12,748 nucleotides of DNA from Bacillota bacterium (GCA_023426935.1 JAEZBR010000079.1:1-12748); one strand, 5' to 3'; shown: positions 1-6,508, counted from the first letter of the stretch. Made by a program: numbers and translations. The notes: generated by a model not told the origin, from the letters alone.

Positions 1-93
1 GTCTCCTAGTTAAAGTAAGCAGCAATGCAGAGACCACCACGTCAAATACATTACTGCCTACTTTAACAACTTTGACAGGCTTTTATACCTGCC
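1..93 (-). promoter_or_regulatory. Structured 5' leader RNA (partial, unidentified class)
   Basis: Read on the minus strand, positions 67-47 and 29-9 form an unbroken 21-bp helix around a 17-nt loop. Three pairs (18/58, 23/53, 28/48) are G-U on the minus strand but A-C mismatches on the plus strand, so selection has acted on a minus-strand RNA. A second small hairpin (93-88 with 79-74) has the same strand-specific wobble at 75/92. The loop sequence GUCUC (34-30) can pair with GAGAC (5-1) just after the long helix. That would make an H-type pseudoknot covering an AGGAG Shine-Dalgarno-like site (7-3). A start codon would fall just off the left edge. It matches no riboswitch or RNA I recognise. 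In Bacilli the gene divergent from recU is often ypsA/gpsB, so a leader for such a gene is an inference. Confidence 0.55.
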
Positions 94-96
94 ATA

Positions 97-126
97 ATTA
101 TAGACTTTGTCAACACCACTGTGCAA
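97..126 (-). promoter_or_regulatory. Minus-strand promoter for the left-edge RNA
   Basis: On the minus strand a perfect TATAAT (102-97) is preceded after 18 nt by TTGCAC (126-121), four of six matches to the -35 consensus. Transcription would begin near position 90, just ahead of the long helix. A separate TTGACA (113-108) has no good -10 at 16-18 nt. The promoter is divergent from and close to the recU promoter. Confidence 0.5.
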
Positions 127-151
127 AATTGAGTTTTTTTTATAGGGTTTT

Positions 152-160
152 TGCTATAAT
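152..160 (+). promoter_or_regulatory. Extended -10 promoter of recU-PBP operon
   Basis: TG-C-TATAAT is a perfect extended -10 element. The -35 region is poor (TTGAGT at 129-134 is 20 nt away), as is usual for extended -10 promoters. The expected start point, about 7 nt downstream, coincides with the recU ATG at 168. Confidence 0.75.
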
Positions 161-167
161 TATTCAA

Positions 168-758
168 ATGAACAAACCGCTAAGATATCCTAACGGGCAA
201 ATGCCCCTCCAAACATCTCAAAAGCAGTCTGCCGCCAGGCGTGGTATGACTTTAGAACATGACCTAAACCAATCCAATCAGTACTATCTTGATCATGATC
301 TAGCCGTTATCTATAAGAAACCGACCCCGATCCAAGTAGTCAAGGTTGATTATGCCGCTCGAAATAAGACAAAAATAATCGAAGCCTACTATCAAACTCC
401 TTCAACTATCGATTATAGCGGAGTCTATAAAGGCTACCATTTAGACTTTGAAGCTAAGGAAACTCATTCAAAAACTTCCTTTCCCTTTCGTTCCATTCAT
501 CCTCATCAAATCGATTATATCGAAAAAGTCCTTAAACACGGAGCCATTTCCTTCGTAATTATTCGTTTTGTTTTCTATGACAAGACATATTTAGTTGAAG
601 GTGATAAAATGGTTAATGTTTACCGACAAAGAGAACGTAGTTCAATACCATATTCTTGGTTTGAAGAGAATGCCTACTTAGTTCCTTCGTCATTCTATCC
701 TAGCTTAGATTATCTTAAAATTGTCGATCTAATCTTACCTAAGGAGGTTAACCAATGA
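168..758 (+). CDS. recU: RecU Holliday junction resolvase
   Basis: RecU cleaves Holliday junctions during recombination and chromosome segregation in Bacillota. The 196-residue product is close to the usual ~200. It has the N-terminal RYPNG motif (residues 6-10), MTLE (27-30), the stalk region (about 58-80) and the catalytic core: D82 in STIDYSGVYKG, then E95 and K97 in LDFEAKET, followed by KTSFP. An upstream in-frame ATG at 72 lies before the promoter and encodes no RecU-like sequence. The ATG at 168 gives the family N-terminus and was chosen for that reason. It has no Shine-Dalgarno site and lies about 7 nt after TATAAT, so the mRNA is probably leaderless. The gene overlaps the PBP gene by ATGA, the classic recU-ponA operon pairing. 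Confidence 0.95.
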   Translation: MNKPLRYPNGQMPLQTSQKQSAARRGMTLEHDLNQSNQYYLDHDLAVIYKKPTPIQVVKVDYAARNKTKIIEAYYQTPSTIDYSGVYKGYHLDFEAKETHSKTSFPFRSIHPHQIDYIEKVLKHGAISFVIIRFVFYDKTYLVEGDKMVNVYRQRERSSIPYSWFEENAYLVPSSFYPSLDYLKIVDLILPKEVNQ

Positions 759-3325
759 AAGGCTTCGGATCTAAATCTAAAACTCCAAAAACTAAAAAAG
801 TTAAAAGAATAAAGTCGCCGGCCGAAAAGAAGCATCATCGTCGGATTGTCTTAAACAGTATTTTAATCTCAATAATCGTTATTGGACTTATCGGTCTAGC
901 TGCTGGTGGAACGATTATTTATTCGATTATCAAGAGTAGCAGTATCACATTAAACGTTTCGGATTTTAAAGCGTCCGAGAACACGATTATTTATGATAAG
1001 GATAACAATGTTGTTGCGACGGTTGGCGTTGAAAACCGAATCAACATCACTTATGATCAACTTCCTCAGGTCGTTATCGATGCCTTCATTTCAATCGAAG
1101 ACTCCCGTTTCTTTGTCCATAACGGATTCGATATTCCGCGATTCACCAAATCTGCCTTAGAGAACCTTAAATCTCAAAGCTTCTCCCAAGGTGGTTCGAC
1201 TTTTACGATGCAGATGATCAAAAATACTTATTTCGTAACGGAAGAACAGTTGGCTCCAAAGAGTGTTTCGCGTAAAGTTCAGGAAATCTACTTTGCGTTA
1301 CAAATTGAAAAGCTGATTTCCAAACAAAAGATTTTTGAACTCTATATTAATAAGATCAATTTCGGTGGTACCGCCAGAGGTATCCAGTCTGCATCTAACT
1401 ATTATTTCGGCAAGGATTGTAGTGAATTAACTTTAAATGAAGCCGCAATCTTGGCCGGTGTTATTAACGGTCCTAACCGTCTTAATCCTTATTATAATGT
1501 CGACTGGTGTACCGAAAGAAGACAGAACGTTTTATATCAGATGGTAAACCACGGCTATATCACTCAGGATGAATATAATATCGCAAGTAAAATCAATGTC
1601 GAAGATGTCTTAGTCGGTGAGAATAACGGCTATGCCGATACTTCAACCGATTCTTTACAGAGTTATGTCGATGAAGTCTTGACCGAAGTCGAGGAATTGA
1701 CTGGCGAAGATCCCTACACTTCTTCAATGCGAATTTATACCGCAATGGATCGTAGAACTCAGGATGTCGCCGATTCGATTTGTCAAGGTGGTCAGTTTGG
1801 ATATCCTGACGATTATTTCCAAGTCGGTTTTGCGGTCTTGAATCACCGAACCGGTGAGATTGTTGCACTAGGCGGGGGCCGAGGACGAACCGGCGAACGG
1901 ACTTTCTCGTTTGCGACCAATGCCCGAAAATCACCAGGTTCTTCAATTAAACCAATCCTCGATTATGCCTTAGCCTTCGAATATGCCGGAATTACGACCG
2001 AAGATTATTTAACCGACGAAAAGATTTATTGGGAGAGTTCTTCTATCCAAATTTTTAACGCCGACAATAAATATCATGGCGAAGTTTCACTTCAACGTGC
2101 CTTATCTGCTTCCTACAATATTCCAGCAATCTTGCTTCTAAGAAAAGCGAGAATGGCAGTTGGCGATGATGTCATTAAACAGTATATGAAAACAATCGGT
2201 TTTGATGAAGACGTAGTTAATGCATTTTCCGAACAGTATGCAATCGGTGGTGCCAGTCTAGTTGTATCACCGTTGCAGATGGCAGCTGCTCAAGGAATGC
2301 TAATGAATGGCGGTGTCTATATCGAGCCGCATTGCATAACCAGAATTGAATATATCGACGGTTCACAGGAGCCTTATGTTCCAACTTATACCGGCGTACA
2401 GGTTATTTCTCCGGCAGCAGCATATTGTATTGCTTCAATGATGGAAAAGAACGTTTCTAACGATATCTACTTAGGAAACGTTAAAGCAATTAGGCATAAT
2501 TATCAGGTTTATGCTAAGACCGGAACCAGTGACTGGGGTACCGCAGGAAGACAATACGGAATCCCGACAACTGCAATTAAGGATCACTGGATGAATGCTT
2601 CTACTTCGCAATTTACGATTGCGACTTGGACCGGATATGATAAAGCGGTCGCCGGTCAGACAAGCTATATGTCCTGGAATACCTATAACAGGAATACCGT
2701 AGCGAAGATCGATAACTTAATGCTAGATTCCTTAGAAGCTTCTTACGGAACTCCGGCTTCAATAACCGCACCTGCTGATTTAGGCAGTGCAACGCATGTC
2801 AAAGGTACTTGGCCCTATTTAGCGCCTCCATCCTGGTGTCCATCCGAATACATCGTATCCGGTTATACCAAGGGCGCTAGTGTCGGAGCTTGGCCAACCC
2901 CTACGATAAATAATATGACTTCGTTCAATGCTTCGATTACTAATGGTGGCGTAGATACTCAGAATACGGCTAACGGACATTCAACGACAATCTCCTTTAA
3001 CGTCGGGTATGATGCCTATCCGGCTGATACCACCGATTACAAAAAAGCGGATAACGGCTTGACTTCTAACTACTACAAAGTCGAAGTCGACGGAAGCGTG
3101 GTCTATGCGGTAGATGTATATGTTGATGGAACCTTAGTAGCGACCAGAACTACCGGCAGTCCCAACGATACAATTACGATTTCATTGGATAACCTCTCGG
3201 AAGGATCTCACAATATTCAGTTTGACGGTTACTATACTTACACGATTGCGCCAGTTAAGAGCGGCGTTATCTCTAGCACAGGCACATTCAATGTGACCGT
3301 ACCGTTTATCCCGGTTAATCCATAA
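755..3325 (+). CDS. ponA: Class A penicillin-binding protein (PBP1 type)
   Basis: A bifunctional peptidoglycan glycosyltransferase/transpeptidase acting outside the membrane. The 856 residues begin with a short basic cytoplasmic tail and one transmembrane helix (about 32-58). The GT51 domain follows: EDSRFFVHNG with catalytic E115, GGSTFTMQMIKN (146-157), and an IEKLISKQKIFELYIN segment with YFGK (183-220). The transpeptidase domain has SSIK (catalytic S396, K399), SYN (453-455) and KTGTS (588-592). About 190 residues follow the transpeptidase core. They are rich in Ser/Thr/Gly and look beta-stranded, perhaps one Ig/FN3-like domain, with no PASTA repeat recognised. An AAGGAGG site (741-747) lies 7 nt before the ATG, which overlaps the recU stop, so translation is probably coupled. 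An intrinsic terminator follows. Confidence 0.95.
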   Translation: MKGFGSKSKTPKTKKVKRIKSPAEKKHHRRIVLNSILISIIVIGLIGLAAGGTIIYSIIKSSSITLNVSDFKASENTIIYDKDNNVVATVGVENRINITYDQLPQVVIDAFISIEDSRFFVHNGFDIPRFTKSALENLKSQSFSQGGSTFTMQMIKNTYFVTEEQLAPKSVSRKVQEIYFALQIEKLISKQKIFELYINKINFGGTARGIQSASNYYFGKDCSELTLNEAAILAGVINGPNRLNPYYNVDWCTERRQNVLYQMVNHGYITQDEYNIASKINVEDVLVGENNGYADTSTDSLQSYVDEVLTEVEELTGEDPYTSSMRIYTAMDRRTQDVADSICQGGQFGYPDDYFQVGFAVLNHRTGEIVALGGGRGRTGERTFSFATNARKSPGSSIKPILDYALAFEYAGITTEDYLTDEKIYWESSSIQIFNADNKYHGEVSLQRALSASYNIPAILLLRKARMAVGDDVIKQYMKTIGFDEDVVNAFSEQYAIGGASLVVSPLQMAAAQGMLMNGGVYIEPHCITRIEYIDGSQEPYVPTYTGVQVISPAAAYCIASMMEKNVSNDIYLGNVKAIRHNYQVYAKTGTSDWGTAGRQYGIPTTAIKDHWMNASTSQFTIATWTGYDKAVAGQTSYMSWNTYNRNTVAKIDNLMLDSLEASYGTPASITAPADLGSATHVKGTWPYLAPPSWCPSEYIVSGYTKGASVGAWPTPTINNMTSFNASITNGGVDTQNTANGHSTTISFNVGYDAYPADTTDYKKADNGLTSNYYKVEVDGSVVYAVDVYVDGTLVATRTTGSPNDTITISLDNLSEGSHNIQFDGYYTYTIAPVKSGVISSTGTFNVTVPFIPVNP

Positions 3326-3332
3326 CAACAAT

Positions 3333-3366
3333 AAAGGTGACAATCAACAACTTGTCACCTTTTTAT
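3333..3366 (+). terminator. Terminator of the recU-PBP operon (overlaps nth end)
   Basis: A perfect 11-bp stem (AAAGGTGACAA, 3333-3343, with 3352-3362) around an 8-nt loop is followed by TTTTT then AT-rich sequence. It abuts the nth stop codon. On the minus strand the T-tract is weaker (TTTATTG), so it may also stop the dnaD-nth transcript, less efficiently. Confidence 0.88.
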
Positions 3367-3995
3367 ATATGCTTTTTTTCATACTTACATAATTCATAGA
3401 ACGGACAGCGATTGCACTCTGGCTTCTGGGCATGACAGAGATATCGCCCAAAGAAGATCAGTTGATGATGAGTTTTGATCCATTTATCCTGCGGAATTTT
3501 TTTACAGAGAATATTCTCGGTTGCGATTACATCTTTTGTTTTAGGTACCAGCCCTAATCGCTTTGAGACTCTTTCTACATGGGTATCGACCGCTAAAGCC
3601 GGAATCCTAAATCCTTCCGAACGCACGACATTTGCGGTCTTGCGTCCTACTCCGGCTAAACTAGTTAACTCTTCTTGGGTATTTGGAACTATCCCATCGT
3701 ATTCGCTATCCAGTTTTTGGGCCATCAGAATCAAGTTTTTCGCTTTATTGCGATAGAGACCTAAAGAAGAAATACATGATTCAACATCTTTTTGTTTAGC
3801 CATGGCCAAGCTATGCGCATCCGGATAAGCTTTAAATAAATTTGGGGTTACTTTATTGACCGAGATATCGGTCGTTTGTGCCGATAAGGCAACCGCACAG
3901 ATCAACTCAAAATTGTTACGATGATCTAGCTCGCATTTAGCATTCGGAAACAGAATATCAAGTTGTTCCAAGATATAATTGATATTATTCTTCAT
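3363..3995 (-). CDS. nth: Endonuclease III (DNA glycosylase/AP lyase)
   Basis: Removes oxidised pyrimidines and cleaves abasic sites in base excision repair. The 210-residue length is normal. The sequence shows LSAQTTD (37-43), the helix-hairpin-helix LAGVGRKTANVV (113-124) with the catalytic lysine K119, and the catalytic D137 in AVDTHVERVSKRLG. The C-terminal 4Fe-4S ligands C187, C194, C197 and C203 show the family C-X6-C-X2-C-X5-C spacing. The start overlaps the end of dnaD by 11 nt and has only a weak ribosome site, so it is probably translated by coupling. dnaD-nth is a conserved pair in Bacilli, usually close to the PBP1/recU genes as here, although ypoC is not seen in this window. Confidence 0.96.
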   Translation of the reverse strand: MKNNINYILEQLDILFPNAKCELDHRNNFELICAVALSAQTTDISVNKVTPNLFKAYPDAHSLAMAKQKDVESCISSLGLYRNKAKNLILMAQKLDSEYDGIVPNTQEELTSLAGVGRKTANVVRSEGFRIPALAVDTHVERVSKRLGLVPKTKDVIATENILCKKIPQDKWIKTHHQLIFFGRYLCHAQKPECNRCPFYELCKYEKKHI

Positions 3996-4479
3996 TTTTA
4001 TTCTTCAATACTTTCTCAATATAACCGAAATTCATTTTCTGATAAATGGTAGCCTGACGTAAAGCTTCAACTAACTCATCTTCGGTATAATCTTGCTGCC
4101 AATCAGCTAGCTTAACAACTTCTTTCTGAGTTAAAGGCCGCCCAAAACTCTTTTCGAAGATCTTTAATCCCGAGATTTCATTACTTAATATTTCTTCCTG
4201 ATTAAAGACCGGAGAAATATCGAATTCGACTTTATGCGGAGTGGTTTTAACTTTCAAATAACCTTTACTAGACAATTTTGCGACATTCTCATCGGTTATT
4301 TCTTTACTCATTCCGGTTTTCTTACTCAGATAATCTAAGGAGATTTCCTGATCGGTCTGATGTAAGAAATCAATCATGCTCAGTAAGAGAAATTCTTCAG
4401 GATTTAGCTTTAAAAGAGAAATATTTTCCAATAACCAGGTCCGACGATCAACATAGTTTTTTTCATACCATTTTTTCAT
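3985..4479 (-). CDS. dnaD: DnaD-family replication initiation/restart protein
   Basis: DnaD acts with DnaB and DnaI in loading the replicative helicase at oriC and in PriA-dependent restart. Residues about 14-90 look like the N-terminal winged-helix (DDBH1) domain, with FLLLSMIDFLHQ and a recognition-helix-like SLDYLSKKTGMSKE segment. Residues about 107-160 are the DDBH2 domain, with FEKSFGRPLTQKEVVKLADW and the closing FGYIEKVLKN motif that belongs to the DNA-binding surface. At 164 residues it is well short of B. subtilis DnaD (about 230). The inter-domain linker is short and the Lys-rich C-terminal tail is missing. An AAGGTGA site lies just upstream of the ATG. Co-transcription with nth supports the call. 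Confidence 0.88.
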   Translation of the reverse strand: MKKWYEKNYVDRRTWLLENISLLKLNPEEFLLLSMIDFLHQTDQEISLDYLSKKTGMSKEITDENVAKLSSKGYLKVKTTPHKVEFDISPVFNQEEILSNEISGLKIFEKSFGRPLTQKEVVKLADWQQDYTEDELVEALRQATIYQKMNFGYIEKVLKNKNEE

Positions 4480-4510
4480 AAGTTCACCTTTGACAATAAT
4501 AACACAGATT

Positions 4511-4527
4511 TGCTAAGTAACTTAGCA
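4511..4527. promoter_or_regulatory. 17-bp perfect palindrome, candidate operator
   Basis: TGCTAAGT-A-ACTTAGCA is a perfect inverted repeat with 8-bp arms around a single base. It sits in the 81-bp gap between divergent dnaD and the thioredoxin-fold gene, just upstream of the plus-strand extended -10 (4531-4539). It has no T-tract, so it is not an obvious terminator. Binding by a dimeric repressor is the simplest reading, but no regulator gene is nearby and I do not recognise the site. Confidence 0.5.
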
Positions 4528-4530
4528 GTA

Positions 4531-4539
4531 TGCTAGAAT
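4531..4539 (+). promoter_or_regulatory. Extended -10 promoter of thioredoxin-fold gene
   Basis: TG-C-TAGAAT is an extended -10 with one mismatch. A consensus TTGACA at 4490-4495 is too far upstream to pair with it. Paired instead with TAAGTA at 4514-4519 (18 nt), that TTGACA would make a weaker second promoter overlapping the palindrome. The start point would be near 4546, just ahead of GGAGG. Confidence 0.5.
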
Positions 4540-4560
4540 ATCACACGCGGAGGTATCTTC

Positions 4561-5058
4561 TTGAAGCGAAAATTTGTAGTATATCTATCAGCAGTAATTG
4601 CGGTCGCCCTAATTATCACGGCAGTCTATTTTCTTACTAGACCCTCTAAGGCCCCGGTCATTACCAGAGTAACCACCAGCAACGATATTCAATCCTCGGA
4701 CGTAAATCAATTCGTTTATGACCAGAATTCAAGCGTCTGCTTTTTCTTCTATTCCTCCGAAGATACCGATTCACAATTCGTTATTAAACAAATGCTGGAT
4801 GTAATAAAATCTGAATATGCAATTACGACTTTTTCTAAGCTTTATTATGTCGATTTAGCCGAATCAGATTATTTAGATAACAGTAATAAACTCATGAACA
4901 AATGGGGTTTCTCTAGTTATCCTACTTTCTTAGTGATGAAGATAGATAAGAGTAATGTCACCGTAACCGATAAGTTAGAATGGAATAGTACTTCCCCTTA
5001 TACAATCGACAGTGTTCGTAACTGGCTTAAATCTCATAGTTTACTTAACAATAATTAG
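4561..5058 (+). CDS. Membrane-anchored thioredoxin-fold protein without CXXC
   Basis: 165 residues. A basic start and one hydrophobic helix (about 5-26) act as a signal anchor, so the rest should lie outside the membrane. Residues 45-160 look like a thioredoxin fold: strand SSVCFFFYSS (57-66), helix, strand KLYYVDLA (93-100), then GFSSYPTFLVM (116-126) with the cis-proline P121. Where thioredoxins have WCGPC this protein has SSEDT (65-69), and the only cysteine is C60. It therefore cannot do dithiol exchange and may be a binding or chaperone-like relative. The TTG start is supported by GGAGG (4549-4553), 7 nt upstream. Its stop overlaps that of the convergent gene at 5055 within TTAG. The fold call is moderate and the function is unknown. 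Confidence 0.75.
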   Translation: MKRKFVVYLSAVIAVALIITAVYFLTRPSKAPVITRVTTSNDIQSSDVNQFVYDQNSSVCFFFYSSEDTDSQFVIKQMLDVIKSEYAITTFSKLYYVDLAESDYLDNSNKLMNKWGFSSYPTFLVMKIDKSNVTVTDKLEWNSTSPYTIDSVRNWLKSHSLLNNN

Positions 5059-5393
5059 TTTAATTCTTTAACGATTTCACTAAACTCAAAAGGTTCTTTT
5101 ATCGTCAAGCGACAATAATTTCTTTTATATAATTCAACGATTATCTGGTTCTCGTTATCCGGATAATTATTTTCCACTTCGATAACTTTACTGAAGTAAT
5201 AGTTCTCCAAGGCATGAACCAATTCAACTTTACTGATAATCTTATCGTTACCTAAATAAACAAGTAAAATCTCCCGATCCAAATATTTTCCGTAGTCTAA
5301 AGTTAAATCAAAACTATCCAGCGTTTTTTCAATTTCGAGGTTTTTTTGAATCTGCTTTAGGATTTCCGGATTCTCAGTAATAATTCCAATCAT
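5055..5393 (-). CDS. Short protein resembling N-terminal half of MTA/SAH nucleosidase
   Basis: The 112 residues open MIGIITENPEIL, then show strand FDLTLDYGKYLDREILLVYLG (28-48) and helix KVELVHALENYYFSKVIEV (56-74). That order and spacing resemble the first ~80 residues of MTA/SAH nucleosidase (MIGII..E..., then a GKVNAA helix). The diagnostic GIGKVNAA and NTGVAGG are lost, and so is the second half of the ~230-residue enzyme with its catalytic Glu and Asp, so nucleosidase activity is very unlikely. The ATG shares one base with the preceding stop (TAATG), so it is translationally coupled as the last gene of the yhbY unit. It is either a decayed mtnN remnant kept in frame or a small unrelated protein. 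The homology call is by eye. Confidence 0.55.
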   Translation of the reverse strand: MIGIITENPEILKQIQKNLEIEKTLDSFDLTLDYGKYLDREILLVYLGNDKIISKVELVHALENYYFSKVIEVENNYPDNENQIIVELYKRNYCRLTIKEPFEFSEIVKELN

Positions 5394-6172
5394 TATTTCA
5401 CCACTTTCTGTTCTTGAAGATATGCCAGTTGGTTTTTTCGTTCCTTAATAGCTGCCGCTTCCAAATCTTTCAAAGCTAAAGCGATTAACGCAGAAGAATC
5501 GTAATCTCTTGAAGGATCCAATTTATCCGCCAGATAAATGATTAAACTTAACGGATGATGATCGTCACCATCAACATGATGTCTGATTGCCGTAAATACT
5601 TCTTCATTCTCATAGCCCAAGGTATATTTCAAATAGATTGCACCGGTATATTGATGATAAGTAGCCTCGTTGCGCGAAAGATACTGGGGATAGTACTTTT
5701 CCATTACTATTCGGTTTTGGTCGCTCTCAACCCGTTTAGTGCAATCGTGGAACAATCCGGCAATCGCTGCGAGGTTTTGATCTACCTTATGAGCTTTCGC
5801 CAATTTAACAGCTAACTTGGTCATACAGGCCACATGCTTAATTCGTTTGGGTTTTAATAACGAAAAAGCAATCTTATCCCGATAAACATTATTTTCGATC
5901 ATTAAACCTCTTACCGCAATTGGATATTTCAAAAAATCCCCATTAAGGATATCCGGATCTTGATCGATCTTTAAATCCTTTATTCCTTTAACCTGAGTAT
6001 TTGAAATTTCATAATTTGGTTGATTTTTTAAATAAGGTTCTAATAATTGCGGTCGTTGAGGATTAGAAAAAATAATTCGTTCAAAGTTATTTTCATTTGC
6101 GAACCGTTCAATCTGTTTAAATTGTTCAGTGGTTAAAACTTTATAATCACCAAAAACCGTTCCAATCCTCAT
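5393..6172 (-). CDS. Degenerate NadD fused to YqeK-like HD phosphohydrolase
   Basis: Two parts. Residues 1-97 resemble nicotinate-nucleotide adenylyltransferase with its middle removed. MRIGTVFG matches the NadD start and DFLKYPIAVRGLMIENNVY (79-97) matches its C-terminal end, but the HxGH and ISSTxxR nucleotide-binding motifs are absent and the region is about half length. Residues about 108-235 are an HD domain: H113, H142-D143 in GLFHDCTKR, H173, H198/H199 and D216 in LADKLDP. This pattern is typical of YqeK, a metal-dependent Ap4A hydrolase. nadD and yqeK are normally adjacent behind yhbY, and nadD-HD fusions are known in Mollicutes. Here only the hydrolase half looks active, so NAD synthesis would need another adenylyltransferase. 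The start overlaps the yhbY stop by ATGA. Confidence 0.82.
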   Translation of the reverse strand: MRIGTVFGDYKVLTTEQFKQIERFANENNFERIIFSNPQRPQLLEPYLKNQPNYEISNTQVKGIKDLKIDQDPDILNGDFLKYPIAVRGLMIENNVYRDKIAFSLLKPKRIKHVACMTKLAVKLAKAHKVDQNLAAIAGLFHDCTKRVESDQNRIVMEKYYPQYLSRNEATYHQYTGAIYLKYTLGYENEEVFTAIRHHVDGDDHHPLSLIIYLADKLDPSRDYDSSALIALALKDLEAAAIKERKNQLAYLQEQKVVK

Positions 6173-6459
6173 TTTGGCAAGTGGATCTTGGAATCGGCAT
6201 TAGGTCTGAATAAGACTAAACTTGAACCGATTGCCTGAACGATATCACTGTGAGTTGCACTCGCCAATTCACCCTTAGCTTCATTTATCTTAAGCGGTGA
6301 GGTCTTTAAAACCGTAATCTTAACTAGTTCATGAGCAATCAGAGATTTGTTTAAGGTATCTAAAAGATTATCGTTAATCCCTTCTTTACCCATCATTACG
6401 GTGACGGATAACCGATTCGCCATACTTCTTAAAAACGCTCTTTGTTTCGTATTGATCAT
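6169..6459 (-). CDS. yhbY: YhbY/YqeI CRM-domain RNA-binding ribosome assembly factor
   Basis: A small CRM-domain protein that binds pre-50S ribosomal RNA. The 96 residues cover the domain: NTKQRAFLRSMANRL (3-17), the GxxG loop GKEG (24-27), LIAHELVKITVL (40-51), and VQAIGSSLVLFRP (74-86). The ATG at 6459 is preferred over one six codons upstream, because AAGGAG (6469-6464) lies 4 nt before it and would be inside the coding region otherwise. It follows the rplT terminator by about 20 nt with no clear promoter. It therefore probably depends on read-through from the infC operon. It is normally the gene ahead of nadD-yqeK, as here. Confidence 0.93.
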   Translation of the reverse strand: MINTKQRAFLRSMANRLSVTVMMGKEGINDNLLDTLNKSLIAHELVKITVLKTSPLKINEAKGELASATHSDIVQAIGSSLVLFRPNADSKIHLPK

Positions 6460-6475
6460 AATTCTCCTTAAAGTC

Positions 6476-6501
6476 AAAAAATCCCGTTTTAACGCGGGAT
6501 T
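6476..6501 (-). terminator. Terminator behind rplT (leaky?)
   Basis: On the minus strand AATCCCG (6501-6495) pairs with CGGGATT (6486-6480) across an 8-nt loop, followed by a run of six T (6481-6476). It closes the infC-rpmI-rplT unit. yhbY starts only 17 nt further on, so the terminator probably reduces rather than blocks downstream expression. Confidence 0.82.
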
Positions 6502-6508
6502 GATTGAA

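Noticed and set aside
1..93. RNase P RNA (rnpB) at the left edge
   Set aside because: rnpB often lies near recU in Bacilli, but the universal GAGGAAAGUCC region is not present after the helix.
72..113. TTGACA boxes at 72-77 (plus) and 108-113 (minus) as main promoters
   Set aside because: Neither has a good -10 at 16-18 nt. The extended -10 at 152 and the TATAAT at 97-102 fit better.
72..167. Upstream in-frame extension of recU from ATG 72
   Set aside because: It precedes the likely promoter, has no ribosome site and encodes residues unlike any RecU N-terminus.
1593..1946. 117-codon minus-strand open frame inside the PBP gene
   Set aside because: Arg/His-rich shadow frame within a clear transpeptidase region, with no ribosome site or family resemblance.
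3475..3756. Plus-strand open frame opposite nth
   Set aside because: Lies within the conserved endonuclease III core on the other strand, with no independent start signals.
5555..5815. Plus-strand open frame opposite the HD gene
   Set aside because: Antisense to the HD motif region; composition and lack of a ribosome site mark it as a shadow.
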